In this document: in pieces, positions 41,614 to 50,047 of the stretch
Layout of the letters: every line of letters starts with the position of its first letter
Position numbering within the stretch: position 1 is the stretch's first letter
NCBI GenBank assembly: GCA_001725355.1
Contig: MEGD01000005.1
Span: 1 to 64,000, forward strand
Length of the DNA: 64,000 nucleotides
Reading direction: 5' to 3'
Source of the DNA: Novosphingobium sp. SCN 66-18
GTDB taxonomy: Bacteria; Pseudomonadota; Alphaproteobacteria; Sphingomonadales; Sphingomonadaceae
Translations under genes and position numbers: made by a program
Notes under the pieces: model-generated
What the model saw: the letters and a program-made list of their open reading frames with translations, nothing else
Told to the model about the DNA's origin: nothing
Databases searched by the model: none

Positions 41614-42831
41614 GTGGAAAGGCGCGAGTCCACTGACGCCGCGCGAACGGCACTGGCGAGGCGAGTCATCTTCGGCTGCGTGATCGTGGCCTTTCTTGAC
41701 GGCTTCGATACGCAAGCGATCGGCCCGGCGATCCCAGCGATAGCCGCGCAGCTCGGGCTCGAGCCGGATGCGATGGGGTCGGTGCTCGGCGCCTCGCAGA
41801 TCGGCTTCCTGATCGGCGCGTTCCTGTTCGGGGCACTGGGAGACCGGTTCGGCCGAAAGCGCATGCTTCTCCTCTCCACCGCGCTGTTTACGGTGGGAAC
41901 GCTGGCCACCGCGCTGTCAAGCTCGCTGCCGGCCCTGCTGCTCAGTCGGGTGATCACCGGTCTCGGCCTCGGTGGCGCCAGCCCCAATTTCATCAGCCTG
42001 GTCGGCGAGTTCGCTTCCCCAGAGCGCCGGGCTCGCACCGTGACCATGCTCTGGGCGGCCGTTCCGCTCGGTGGCATGGTCGGGGCCTTCGCCACAGGGC
42101 AGATCGTGCCGGTCTATGGCTGGCATGCCGTTTTCCTGATCGGCGCCATCGCGCCCGTGCCTGTCCTGGCGGGGGTCGCCTTGTTGTTCCCCGAGTCCCG
42201 CGAAGCTGCCGATGTCGCGGCGCGGCCGGTCGGCGCGCTCTTTGCCAGCGATATTCGAACGACAACGCTGTTGCTCTGGATCACGTCTTTCCTCACCTGG
42301 TCCACCATTGTCGTCACCGCCCTCTGGCTTCCCGCGCTGCTCCAGCGCGCCGGCTGGAGCGGTCCGCAAGCAGCGACGATGCTCGCGCTCAACAATGGCG
42401 GCGGGATCATCGGTACGCTCGTCGTGGGCTTGCTGATCGGACGCGGCGGCGCGCATCGTGCGCTGGTAGCGACCCTGATAGCCGCGTGCGGGCTGATCGC
42501 GCTGATGGGCAGTCTCACCTCGATCGTTCCAGCCTTCGCCGTCCTCGCTATCGCCGCGGGATGCGCGACGTCGGCCGCCGGCGGCACGCTGCTTGCCGTC
42601 TCGGCGGGAACCTACCCCCCCGCCGCCCGGTCGACCGGCGTCGGCTGGGCGCTCGGCGTCGGCCGCACCGGTACGGTGCTTGGCCCCCTCGCGATCGGCA
42701 TCATGCTCGGCATGGGCGCCACGGTTGCCACGGCGTTCGCCGCGATCGCTGCGCTGGCCCTTCTCGGGGTTCTGACCGCGCTTCTTCTCATGCGGGCGAG
42801 CCGCTCGCCCGCTTTCCGACACGGAGTTTAA
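41614..42831 (+). CDS. MFS transporter, AAHS type
   Basis: About 405 residues from a GTG at 41614 (another at 41605 would overlap the amidase stop). Helix 1 motif VAFLDGFDTQAIGPAIPAIA and loop GALGDRFGRKR mark the aromatic acid:H+ symporter family; LGLGGASPNFISLVGEFAS and GVGWALGVGRTGTVLGPL are further family stretches. Twelve hydrophobic segments. It directly follows the amidase-like gene and probably imports its product. Second AAHS-type transporter in the window. Confidence 0.87.
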   Translation: MERRESTDAARTALARRVIFGCVIVAFLDGFDTQAIGPAIPAIAAQLGLEPDAMGSVLGASQIGFLIGAFLFGALGDRFGRKRMLLLSTALFTVGTLATALSSSLPALLLSRVITGLGLGGASPNFISLVGEFASPERRARTVTMLWAAVPLGGMVGAFATGQIVPVYGWHAVFLIGAIAPVPVLAGVALLFPESREAADVAARPVGALFASDIRTTTLLLWITSFLTWSTIVVTALWLPALLQRAGWSGPQAATMLALNNGGGIIGTLVVGLLIGRGGAHRALVATLIAACGLIALMGSLTSIVPAFAVLAIAAGCATSAAGGTLLAVSAGTYPPAARSTGVGWALGVGRTGTVLGPLAIGIMLGMGATVATAFAAIAALALLGVLTALLLMRASRSPAFRHGV

Positions 42832-42836
42832 CCAAC

Positions 42837-43292
42837 ATGGAATCGGATTCGACCTGCATCGTGCAGTATCTCGTCAGTTGCCGTATGGCGCGCAAGCTGA
42901 TCGACGCCGCCATCGACGAGGCCGAACGGCTGGGCCACACGCTCTCGTTCGCGGTGGTCGATACCGCGGGGCATCTGGTCGCCTCGGCCCGCATGGACGG
43001 CGCGCCGTTCGTCACCGTCGAGATCGCCCGGGGCAAGGCCTTCGCCAGCGCCGCGACGGGCGGGCAGCCGGGGGACAACCTCGATCAGCGCTATCGCGAC
43101 AATCCGATGGTCTGGGGCAACGCGGGGCCTTTGGGGTATGGCGCGCCGATGCTGCCGGCGATCGGGTCGCTGCCCATCAGGATCGATGGCCGGGTCATCG
43201 GCGCTATCGGCGCGAGCGGTGCGCCGTCCGCGGTGGATGTCGCGGTGATCACCGCGGCTATCGAAGCCGTGGCCGGCCCCACCGGCAACTGA
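42837..43292 (+). CDS. GlcG/HbpS-like (DUF336) heme-degrading family protein
   Basis: 151 residues. The family appears in RMARKLIDAAIDEAERLGH, FAVVDTAGHLVASARMDGAP, the helix with IARGKAFASAATGG and the end of the fold GRVIGAIGASG. Homologues bind heme or sit beside glycolate, alcohol or aromatic oxidation genes; the reaction here is unknown. It lies between the AAHS transporter (5-base gap) and an FAH-family gene (12-base gap), so it belongs to the same transcript. Confidence 0.87.
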   Translation: MESDSTCIVQYLVSCRMARKLIDAAIDEAERLGHTLSFAVVDTAGHLVASARMDGAPFVTVEIARGKAFASAATGGQPGDNLDQRYRDNPMVWGNAGPLGYGAPMLPAIGSLPIRIDGRVIGAIGASGAPSAVDVAVITAAIEAVAGPTGN

Positions 43293-43304
43293 GGACGATC
43301 GAAC

Positions 43305-44243
43305 ATGCGTCTCCTCGCTTTCCAGGACAGCACGGGTCGCGCGCTTGGCGTGTCGGCCGACGGGCTCAGCTTCCATCCGATCGCGGCGCTGGCACCCGAC
43401 CTGCCGACCGCCATCGAAACCTTGCTTGGTCTCGACGGCGCGCTCGATCGGCTGGCGAGACTGCTCGCGGCAGCCGGTCCCGGCCGTCCGTTGAAGGACG
43501 TCACGCTCCTTCCCTTTCTCGGCCGCTCCAATGCGTTCTGGGCGCTCGCGCTCAACTTCAAGACGCATATCGCCGAAACGGGTCTCTCCACGTCGCTCGA
43601 CTATCCGCACCTCTTCCTGCGCACGGCTGCCTCCTATGTCGGAAGTGGCGAGCCGATCCTCGCCCCGCCGGAAACCATCGCGAAAGCCTTTGACTACGAG
43701 GGCGAACTGGGGGTCGTGATCGGCAAGGCCGGCCGACATATTCCGGTCGAACGCGCGCTCGAGCATGTAGCCGGTTATACGATCGTCAACGAAGGGTCGG
43801 TCCGCGAGTACCAGATGCACAACCGCCAGTTCGGCCTGGGCAAGAATTTCGAGGCGTCGGGCAGCTATGGGCCGTGGATGGTGACACCCGACGAGTTCGG
43901 CGATCCGACCCGGCACAGCCTCGAGACGCGCCTGAACGGCGTGGTTCGTCAGCGTTCCGGTCTGGATGACCTGCTGGTCGGCGTTGCCGAGACCGTGGCC
44001 TATCTCTCGCAAGGCTATCGCTTGCGCCCCGGCGACATGATCGCCATGGGCACGCCCGGTGCGCTGCCGCCGTCCGAGGATGATGCGGAAGGACGCGATC
44101 TCTCGCGCCAATATGGTCCCTTCCCGACGCCGGGGCTGGTCCACATGCGGCCGGGCGATCTGGTCGAGATAGAAATCTCGGGTCTGGGCATCCTCTCCAA
44201 TCCGGTCGTCGCCGACCAACCCGCGGGCTATCGGATCGACTGA
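43305..44243 (+). CDS. FAH-family enzyme with an insertion in the GTP loop
   Basis: 312 residues. FAH core with metal ligands in DYEGELGVVIGKAGRH and GYTIVNEGSVREYQ; in most relatives the latter reads ND..S.RD.Q, so two acidic positions are Glu here instead of Asp. The usual GTPAGVG loop is GTPGALPP followed by about 25 extra residues before RPGDLVEIEI. These changes suggest an altered pocket. The stop overlaps the next start as TGATG. Likely acts on the ring-cleavage product of the compound handled by this operon, though no dioxygenase is included in it. Confidence 0.86.
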   Translation: MRLLAFQDSTGRALGVSADGLSFHPIAALAPDLPTAIETLLGLDGALDRLARLLAAAGPGRPLKDVTLLPFLGRSNAFWALALNFKTHIAETGLSTSLDYPHLFLRTAASYVGSGEPILAPPETIAKAFDYEGELGVVIGKAGRHIPVERALEHVAGYTIVNEGSVREYQMHNRQFGLGKNFEASGSYGPWMVTPDEFGDPTRHSLETRLNGVVRQRSGLDDLLVGVAETVAYLSQGYRLRPGDMIAMGTPGALPPSEDDAEGRDLSRQYGPFPTPGLVHMRPGDLVEIEISGLGILSNPVVADQPAGYRID

Positions 44244-44896
44244 TGCGGATGCCGTTGATCGCACTGCTCGCCACTCTGGGCCTGCCGGCTTGCTCTCCGC
44301 AGGCCGCGACCGACGGCAGGAATCTCGGTGGCGATCCGCGCCTGGGGATGGCGATCGCGCAGGCGAAGTGCGCGGCATGCCATGGCGGCCCAGGCAGCGA
44401 TGCGGCACCGGGCGTACCGTCCCTCAATGAGCAATATCCCGAGTATATCAGCAAGCAGCTGGCGGCATTCGCCGCGCCGCGCGGTGCGCCGAATCATCGT
44501 GAAAGTGCGGTCATGGCCCCTATTGCCCGTGCCTTGACGGGCCGGGATCGGGGAGACGTCGCCGCCTGGTATACGGTGAACTGGCGCAAGCCATTGAAGC
44601 CGCGCAACCCTGCCAATGTGGCCTTGGGCGAGCAGTTGTTCCTTCACGGCCGTCCTGAGGACGATCTGCCCGCCTGCGCGGCGTGTCACCGAGCGGATGC
44701 CAACGGCATTCGACCCGACTTTCCCAATCTGGCCTCGCAGGATCCGGCCTATATCGAATATGAGCTGAAGAACTGGGAACGGCTGCGAGGGCACCGTGGC
44801 AAGCTGATGTCGATCATTGCGCCGCGGGTGAAACCGGAGTGGGCCGGCCCGATTGCCGAATATCTAGCGGGGCGCGCGAGCAAGCCGGTCCAATAG
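44243..44896 (+). CDS. Diheme cytochrome c, c4-like, probable lipoprotein
   Basis: 217 residues. N-terminal signal with lipobox LPAC (Cys17). Two heme c sites, CAACH at 43-47 and CAACH at 145-149, with candidate Met ligands at residue 91 (AVMAP) and in GKLMSII, as in cytochrome c4-type proteins. It should carry electrons in the periplasm, anchored by lipid. Last gene of the amidase operon, sharing one base with the FAH gene. No dehydrogenase that would feed it is encoded in the unit; the neighbouring GMC protein is cytoplasmic-looking and on the other strand. Confidence 0.9.
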   Translation: MRMPLIALLATLGLPACSPQAATDGRNLGGDPRLGMAIAQAKCAACHGGPGSDAAPGVPSLNEQYPEYISKQLAAFAAPRGAPNHRESAVMAPIARALTGRDRGDVAAWYTVNWRKPLKPRNPANVALGEQLFLHGRPEDDLPACAACHRADANGIRPDFPNLASQDPAYIEYELKNWERLRGHRGKLMSIIAPRVKPEWAGPIAEYLAGRASKPVQ

Positions 44897-44914
44897 GCGT
44901 TTCAGAGAAAACGC
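44897..44914. terminator. Weak hairpin after the cytochrome gene
   Basis: GCGTTT (44897-44902) and AAACGC (44909-44914) with a 6-base loop directly after the stop codon. Short stem and no T tract, so only a weak terminator candidate. Confidence 0.3.
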
Positions 44915-44930
44915 GAGGCTTGGGCCGGGC

Positions 44931-44951
44931 TTCACCCTTCACCCTTCACCC
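44931..44951. repeat. Three tandem TTCACCC units
   Basis: Three perfect head-to-tail copies of the 7-mer TTCACCC; the last covers the stop codon of the converging GMC gene. Probably a slippage-prone microrepeat without function. Confidence 0.6.
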
Positions 44952-46595
44952 CGCCACCGGCACCTCTTCCGGCGGCAGCGGCGCCCTGCCCCGGATCACG
45001 TCGGCGATCTTTTCCGCGATCATGATCGTGGGGGCGTTGGTGTTGCCGCCGATCAGGGTGGGCATGACCGAGGCATCGACCACGCGCAGGCCTTCGAGGC
45101 CGATGACCTTCAGGTCCTTGTCCACCACGGCGAGCGGGTCGGTGGGCAGGCCCATGCGGCACGTGCCCACGGGGTGATAGATCGTTTCGCCCTTGGCGCG
45201 GATGAAGGCGTCGATCTCCTCGTCGGTCTGCACGTGCTCACCCGGCGCGAACTCCGCGCCCCGGAACGCCTCGAGCGCGGGCTGGGCGACCACCGCACGC
45301 GCCATGCGCACGCCTTCGCGCACCGCGCGGCGGTCCTCCTCGGTCGAAAGGAAGTTGGCGAGGATCGCGGGATCGTCATAGGGATCGGCCGAGGATAGCG
45401 AGACGGTGCCCCGGCTTTCGGGGCGCAGCTGACAGACGTGCATGGTGAAGCCATCCTGCTTCACCGCGATCTTGGCATGGTCCTGCATGATCGCGAGCAC
45501 GAAGTGGAACTGCAGATCCGGCCGGTCGAGGTCCGGGCGGGACTTGAGGAAGGCGCCCGCCTCCAGTCCGTTCTGCCGCCCCGGCCCCTTGCCGGTGAGC
45601 AGGTATTGCAGCCCGACCTTGAGCTGCTTCAGGCCCTTCGTATCGTTGTAGAGCGTTATCGGCTGCTTGCACGTCCAGTTGAGCGTGACGTCGAGGTGAT
45701 CCTGCAGGTTGCCGCCCACGCCCTTGCGCGCGTGGACCATGCGGATGCCGTGGCCGGCCAGCGCGTCGGGATCGCCGATCCCCGAGAGGTTGAGGATCTG
45801 TGGCGACTGGAACGCTCCGGCGCAGAGCAGCACCTCGCGCGCGGCATGGGCGGTCTGCACCGGCTTGCCCTTGCCCAGGCTGTATTCCACCCCGGTCGCC
45901 CGGCCGTTTGCGATGACGATGCGGTGGGTGCGGGCCCCGGTCACCACGGTCAGGTTGGGGCGCTGGCCGACGATCGGCTGTAGATAGCCGCGCGCCGCGC
46001 TCCAGCGCTGGCCATCCCGGATCGTCAGCTGATACCGGCCGAAACCTTCCTGATCGAACCCGTTGAAATCCGCGGTGATCTTGTGCCCGGCCTCACCGCC
46101 CGCCCGGATCACGCCGGCATAGAGCGGATGGTCGGACCGTTCGCCCCAGCTGACCGAAAGCGGCCCGCATTCCCCGTGGTAGGTCGAAGCGCCGTCCTGG
46201 AAGTTCTCCGCGCGTTTGAAGTAGGGCAGCGTCTCGGCATAGGACCAGCCATCAAGCCCCAGTTGCCGCCAGTGATCGTAATCGCGCGCGTGGCCGCGGA
46301 TATAGACCATGCCGTTGATCGCGGACGAGCCGCCCAGCCCCTTCCCGCGCGGATGCCACAGGCGGCGGCCGTCCATGAACGGTTCCGGCTCGCTCCAGAA
46401 TCCCCAGTTGAACTTGCTTTTCTGCTTGATCAGCGTCCCCACTCCGGCCGGCATCCGCACCAGCACCGAGGTGTTGCGCCCGCCCGCTTCGAGCACCAGC
46501 ACCTTGACCTCAGGGTCTTCGCTCAGCCGCGCGGCCAGGACCGATCCCGCGCTGCCCGCGCCGATGATGATGTAATCGTATTCGCCCGAAGCCAT
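44946..46595 (-). CDS. GMC-family oxidoreductase (choline dehydrogenase-like)
   Basis: 549 residues. FAD-dependent alcohol dehydrogenase of the glucose-methanol-choline family: YIIIGAGSAGSVLAARLSED at the N-terminus, GGSSAINGMVYIRGHARDYD, the second signature LLCAGAFQSPQILNLSGIG, and the C-terminal YHPVGTCRMG with the catalytic His and NTNAPTIMIAEK. No signal peptide. Close to BetA or to long-chain/aromatic alcohol dehydrogenases; substrate open. It appears as a single gene, upstream of which 95 bases separate it from the BaiN-like gene. Confidence 0.92.
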   Translation of the reverse strand: MASGEYDYIIIGAGSAGSVLAARLSEDPEVKVLVLEAGGRNTSVLVRMPAGVGTLIKQKSKFNWGFWSEPEPFMDGRRLWHPRGKGLGGSSAINGMVYIRGHARDYDHWRQLGLDGWSYAETLPYFKRAENFQDGASTYHGECGPLSVSWGERSDHPLYAGVIRAGGEAGHKITADFNGFDQEGFGRYQLTIRDGQRWSAARGYLQPIVGQRPNLTVVTGARTHRIVIANGRATGVEYSLGKGKPVQTAHAAREVLLCAGAFQSPQILNLSGIGDPDALAGHGIRMVHARKGVGGNLQDHLDVTLNWTCKQPITLYNDTKGLKQLKVGLQYLLTGKGPGRQNGLEAGAFLKSRPDLDRPDLQFHFVLAIMQDHAKIAVKQDGFTMHVCQLRPESRGTVSLSSADPYDDPAILANFLSTEEDRRAVREGVRMARAVVAQPALEAFRGAEFAPGEHVQTDEEIDAFIRAKGETIYHPVGTCRMGLPTDPLAVVDKDLKVIGLEGLRVVDASVMPTLIGGNTNAPTIMIAEKIADVIRGRAPLPPEEVPVAG

Positions 46596-46690
46596 GGCAC
46601 GCCCATCCCGATACCGTTCTTATTGACACGCTTGTCATCAAGAATCCGCCCGAGTGCAAGGGCATTTAGGCGATCGGTTAAATTGCCGTT

Positions 46691-47866
46691 CTACAGAGCG
46701 AGACCGGCCGCCCTGCCGCTGGCCCAGGCCCATTGGAAATTGTACCCGCCCAGCCATCCGGTGACGTCGACCGCCTCGCCGATCGCGTAAAGGCCGGGCA
46801 AGGTGCGCGCCTCCATCGTTTGGGAGGAAAGGCCGGCGGTATCGATCCCGCCGGCGGTGACTTCGGCCTTGGCGAAGCCTTCGGTGCCGTCGGGGTTAAA
46901 GCGCCAGTCGGCCAGCCGGGCTTCGGCGGCGCGCAGCGCCTTGTCGGTCATGCCGCCAAGTTCGCCACTGCCGCCAAGCCGTTCGCATAGCGCAGTGGCG
47001 AGCCGTTCGGGCAGCGCTTCGGCCAGCACCTTGCGCAGGGCCACGCGCGGGCGTTCGCGCTTGGCCGCCAGCAGCCATTCGCGCGAGCGATCCGGCAGGA
47101 AATCGATGCCCACCGGTTCGCCATGGCGCCAGTAGGACGAGATCTGGAGAATGGCGGGGCCGGAGAGCCCACGGTGCGTGAACAGCGCCGCCTCGCGAAA
47201 CGCCGTTTTGCCGGCACGCGCGGTCACCTCGGTCGAAACGCCCGACAGATCGCGGAACAACGCTTCGTCCCCACCCAGCGTCAGCGGCACGAGCGCCGGA
47301 CGGGGTTGCACCACTTTCAGCCCGAAGCGTCGCGCCAGATCATAGGCGAAGCCGGTCGCGCCCATCTTGGGAATGGACGGCCCGCCCGTGGCCAGCACCA
47401 GCGCCGGCGCGGAAAAAGTACGGCCACCCGCCTCCACGCGGAACAGGCCATCGGCGTGGCCGACCTCGCCCACCGCCATGGCGCACAGCACCTCGACCTG
47501 CCCCGCCGCGCATTCGTCGAGCAGCAGCGCCACGATCTGCCGCGCCGATCCATCGCAGAACAGTTGCCCCAGCGTCTTCTCGTGCCAGGCGATGCCATGG
47601 CGGTCGACCAGCGCGATGAAGTCGGCCGGGGTGTAGCGGCTCAGAGCCGAGCGCGCGAAATGGCGGTTCTGCGAAAGATAGCGGTCATGCGCGGTGTGGA
47701 TATTGGTGAAGTTGCACCGTCCGCCCCCGGAAATCAGGATCTTTCGGCCAGGCTCGTCCGCGTGATCGAGCAGGACCACCCGCCGCCCGTTCTGTCCGGC
47801 GGTGGCCGCGCACATCAGCCCCGCCGCGCCGGCGCCCAGCACGATCGCATCATGAGTCGCGGTCAT
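46691..47866 (-). CDS. BaiN/HI0933-type flavoprotein
   Basis: 391 residues. FAD-binding N-terminus AIVLGAGAAGLMCAATAGQ, then GRKILISGGGRCNFTN, the hallmark of HI0933-like proteins (BaiN/RdsA family), LVLATGGPSIPKMGATG, and a C-terminal GLYAIGEAVDVTGWLGGYNFQWAWASG. Enzymatic role unestablished for most members; a few reduce unsaturated bonds. It follows lpd on the same strand with a 24-base gap, so it may belong to the PDH operon transcript. Confidence 0.92.
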   Translation of the reverse strand: MTATHDAIVLGAGAAGLMCAATAGQNGRRVVLLDHADEPGRKILISGGGRCNFTNIHTAHDRYLSQNRHFARSALSRYTPADFIALVDRHGIAWHEKTLGQLFCDGSARQIVALLLDECAAGQVEVLCAMAVGEVGHADGLFRVEAGGRTFSAPALVLATGGPSIPKMGATGFAYDLARRFGLKVVQPRPALVPLTLGGDEALFRDLSGVSTEVTARAGKTAFREAALFTHRGLSGPAILQISSYWRHGEPVGIDFLPDRSREWLLAAKRERPRVALRKVLAEALPERLATALCERLGGSGELGGMTDKALRAAEARLADWRFNPDGTEGFAKAEVTAGGIDTAGLSSQTMEARTLPGLYAIGEAVDVTGWLGGYNFQWAWASGRAAGLAL

Positions 47867-47890
47867 GCCGGAACGCCGGGGTGGCCAGGA

Positions 47891-49254
47891 TCAGATATGC
47901 AGCGCGCGGCCGTAGGCGGCGAGCACGCTTTCGTGCATCGATTCCGAGATCGTCGGATGCGGGAACACGGTGTTCATCAGTTCGGCTTCGGTCGTTTCCA
48001 GCGTCTTGCCGACGACATAGCCCTGGATCATCTCGGTCACTTCCGCGCCGATCATGTGCGCGCCCAGCAGTTCGCCGGTCTTGGCGTCGAACACCGTCTT
48101 CACAAAGCCTTCCGGCTCGCCCAGCGCGATCGCCTTGCCGTTGCCGATGAACGGGAACGTGCCGACCTTGAGTGTGTAGCCCGCTTCCTTCGCCTTGGCT
48201 TCGGTCAGGCCGACGCTGGCGATCTGCGGGTGGCAATAAGTGCAGCCCGGAATGTTACCGCGATCCATGGCGTGCGGATGCACGTCCTTGTTGCCCAGTT
48301 CCTGCGCGATGGCTTCCGCCGCGATCACGCCTTCGTGGCTGGCCTTGTCACGTTGGTGCGGCCGTGGCCATCGATCTGAATGATGCCGCGTTCGGCCTTC
48401 ACGCCCAGCGTTTCGAGGCCGATGTTCTCGGTATTGGGCACGATGCCCACGGCGACGATGACGTGGCTGAACTGGCTTTCGACCACCTTGCCGTCCTTGC
48501 CCTTGATCTTCGCCTTCACGCCACTGGCGTTGACGTCGAGGCTTTCGACGCCCGCCCCGGTCAGGATCGTCATGCCCTGCTTGACCAGCGCCTTTTCGAG
48601 GAAGGCGGAAACGTCGGCGTCTTCCACCGGCACGACCCGGTCCATCATCTCGACGACCGTAACTTCCGTGCCCATGTCGTTGTAGAAGCTGGCGAATTCG
48701 ATGCCGATCGCGCCCGAGCCGATAACCAGCAGCTTGCTCGGCTGTTCCTTCGGCGTCATCGCGTGGCGATAGGTCCACACGCGGTTGCCGTCGGCCTTGG
48801 CGAACGGCAGATCGCGTGCCCGCGCACCCGTGGCGACGATGATATGCTTCGCGCTCAGCGTCTCGACGCCCTTGTCACTGGTCACTTCCAGCGTGCCCGG
48901 CGCCTTCAGCACGCCGGTGCCCATGTGGACGGTGATCTTGTTCTTCTTCATCAGGTGCGTGACGCCCTGGTTGAGCTGCTTGGCCACCCCGCGAGAACGG
49001 GCGACCACCGCTTCGATGTCGGCGCGGATGTTGTCGGCAGCAAGGCCATAGGCCTTGGCGTGCTTCATGTGATTGAACACTTCGGCCGACCGCAACAGCG
49101 CCTTGGTGGGAATGCATCCCCAGTTCAGGCAGATGCCGCCCAGCAGCTCGCGCTCGACGATCGCGGTCTTGAGGCCGAGTTGCGCGGCGCGGATCGCCGC
49201 GACATAGCCGCCGGGGCCGGATCCGAGGACGATCAGGTCATACTGTTCAGCCAT
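47891..49254 (-). pseudogene. lpdA: Dihydrolipoyl dehydrogenase, interrupted by an internal deletion/frameshift
   Basis: E3 subunit of 2-oxo acid dehydrogenase complexes. The first part, from 49254, has LIVLGSGPGGYVAAIRAAQ, the redox disulfide GGICLNWGCIPTKALL (Cys42, Cys47) and the NAD motif VIGSGAIGIEFASFY, then reads to DGHGRTNV and stops at 48325. The rest continues in another frame from KASHEGVIAAEAIA to the dimer-interface FPHPTISESMHES and ends at 47891. At 48347-48348 only two bases remain where relatives have about 51, coding PGL.AIGD....MLAH, the second FAD-binding motif. A deletion of about 49 bases therefore breaks the gene. Real mutation or assembly error cannot be told apart here; the neighbours are intact. 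Confidence 0.88.
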
Positions 49255-49256
49255 GT

Positions 49257-49628
49257 TCACTCCACTGCATCGATGGCGCGCGGCCGGCCATCATCGGCCA
49301 GCAGCACGAATTTGAATTGTCCGCGCGCGACCTCGGTCACGGCTTCGCCATTGCGTTCGCGTCCTTCGCCGCGTGCGACGATCGTCAGCGACGTGCGCCC
49401 CCGCGCGACGATTTCGGCATGGACGGTCAGTTCGTCGCCTACCGCCATCACGCCCGGAAAGGTGAAATCGGTGGCGGCGACCACCACGGCCTTGCCCTTG
49501 CCCCGGCGCGAGGCGAGCGAGCCGGCGCCCAGCGCCAGCTGGCTCATCAGCCAGCCCCCGAACACCCCGCCATAGGGATTGAGGTCGGTTGGCATCGCGG
49601 TCACGCGGATGACCAGTTCCTCAGCCAT
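49257..49628 (-). CDS. Acyl-CoA thioesterase, hotdog fold (second of pair)
   Basis: 123 residues from the ATG at 49628. YciA/acyl-CoA hydrolase family: AMPTDLNPYGGVFGGWLMSQ contains the catalytic Asn/Asp region, VVVAATDFTFPGVMAVGDEL and VHAEIVARGRTSL complete the fold. Overlaps the upstream thioesterase gene by 8 bases and ends 2 bases before the lpd start, so the set is co-transcribed. A role in limiting acyl-CoA from the PDH reaction is possible but unproven. Confidence 0.87.
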   Translation of the reverse strand: MAEELVIRVTAMPTDLNPYGGVFGGWLMSQLALGAGSLASRRGKGKAVVVAATDFTFPGVMAVGDELTVHAEIVARGRTSLTIVARGEGRERNGEAVTEVARGQFKFVLLADDGRPRAIDAVE

Positions 49629-50040
49629 GCGCGTTCCCTCCCACGGCAATCGGCGGCACAGCGCGCGGCTGCCGGCTCTCGTCGATGGCGACGAAGATGA
49701 ACCGCGCCTGCGTCACGCGCTGCCGCTCGTTGCCCGTGCGCGGGCGTCGCCAGGCTTCCACGTCGATCACCATCGACGTGCGGCCCACCGAGGCAAGATC
49801 GGCATAGACCGTCACTTCATCCCCGATGTGAACGGGGTGGTGGAACTTCATGCCTTCCACCGCGATCGTGGCCGCGCGCCCCATCGAATGCCGGGTGGCG
49901 ACAATGCCCGCCGCCATGTCCATCTGCGCCATCAGCCAGCCGCCGAAGATGTCACCGGCCGGATTGGCGTCCGCCGGCATCGCCGTGATGCGGATCGCCG
50001 GCTCCGAACCGGGTAGCGGCGGGTTGTCGACGTCCGACAC
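49621..50040 (-). CDS. Acyl-CoA thioesterase, hotdog fold (first of pair)
   Basis: 139 residues, paralogue of the next gene: AMPADANPAGDIFGGWLMAQMD with the catalytic Asp, VEGMKFHHPVHIGDEVTVYADL and a C-terminal QARFIFVAID. Lies 7 bases downstream of the PDH E2 gene. The pair probably arose by tandem duplication and may form homo- or hetero-oligomers of hotdog subunits. Confidence 0.87.
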   Translation of the reverse strand: MSDVDNPPLPGSEPAIRITAMPADANPAGDIFGGWLMAQMDMAAGIVATRHSMGRAATIAVEGMKFHHPVHIGDEVTVYADLASVGRTSMVIDVEAWRRPRTGNERQRVTQARFIFVAIDESRQPRAVPPIAVGGNAHG

Positions 50041-50047
50041 GGCAGCG

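Noticed and set aside
40362-42095. Minus-strand open frame of 577 codons opposite the amidase and transporter
   Set aside because: No family resemblance; the plus strand encodes two well-defined proteins with correct motifs.
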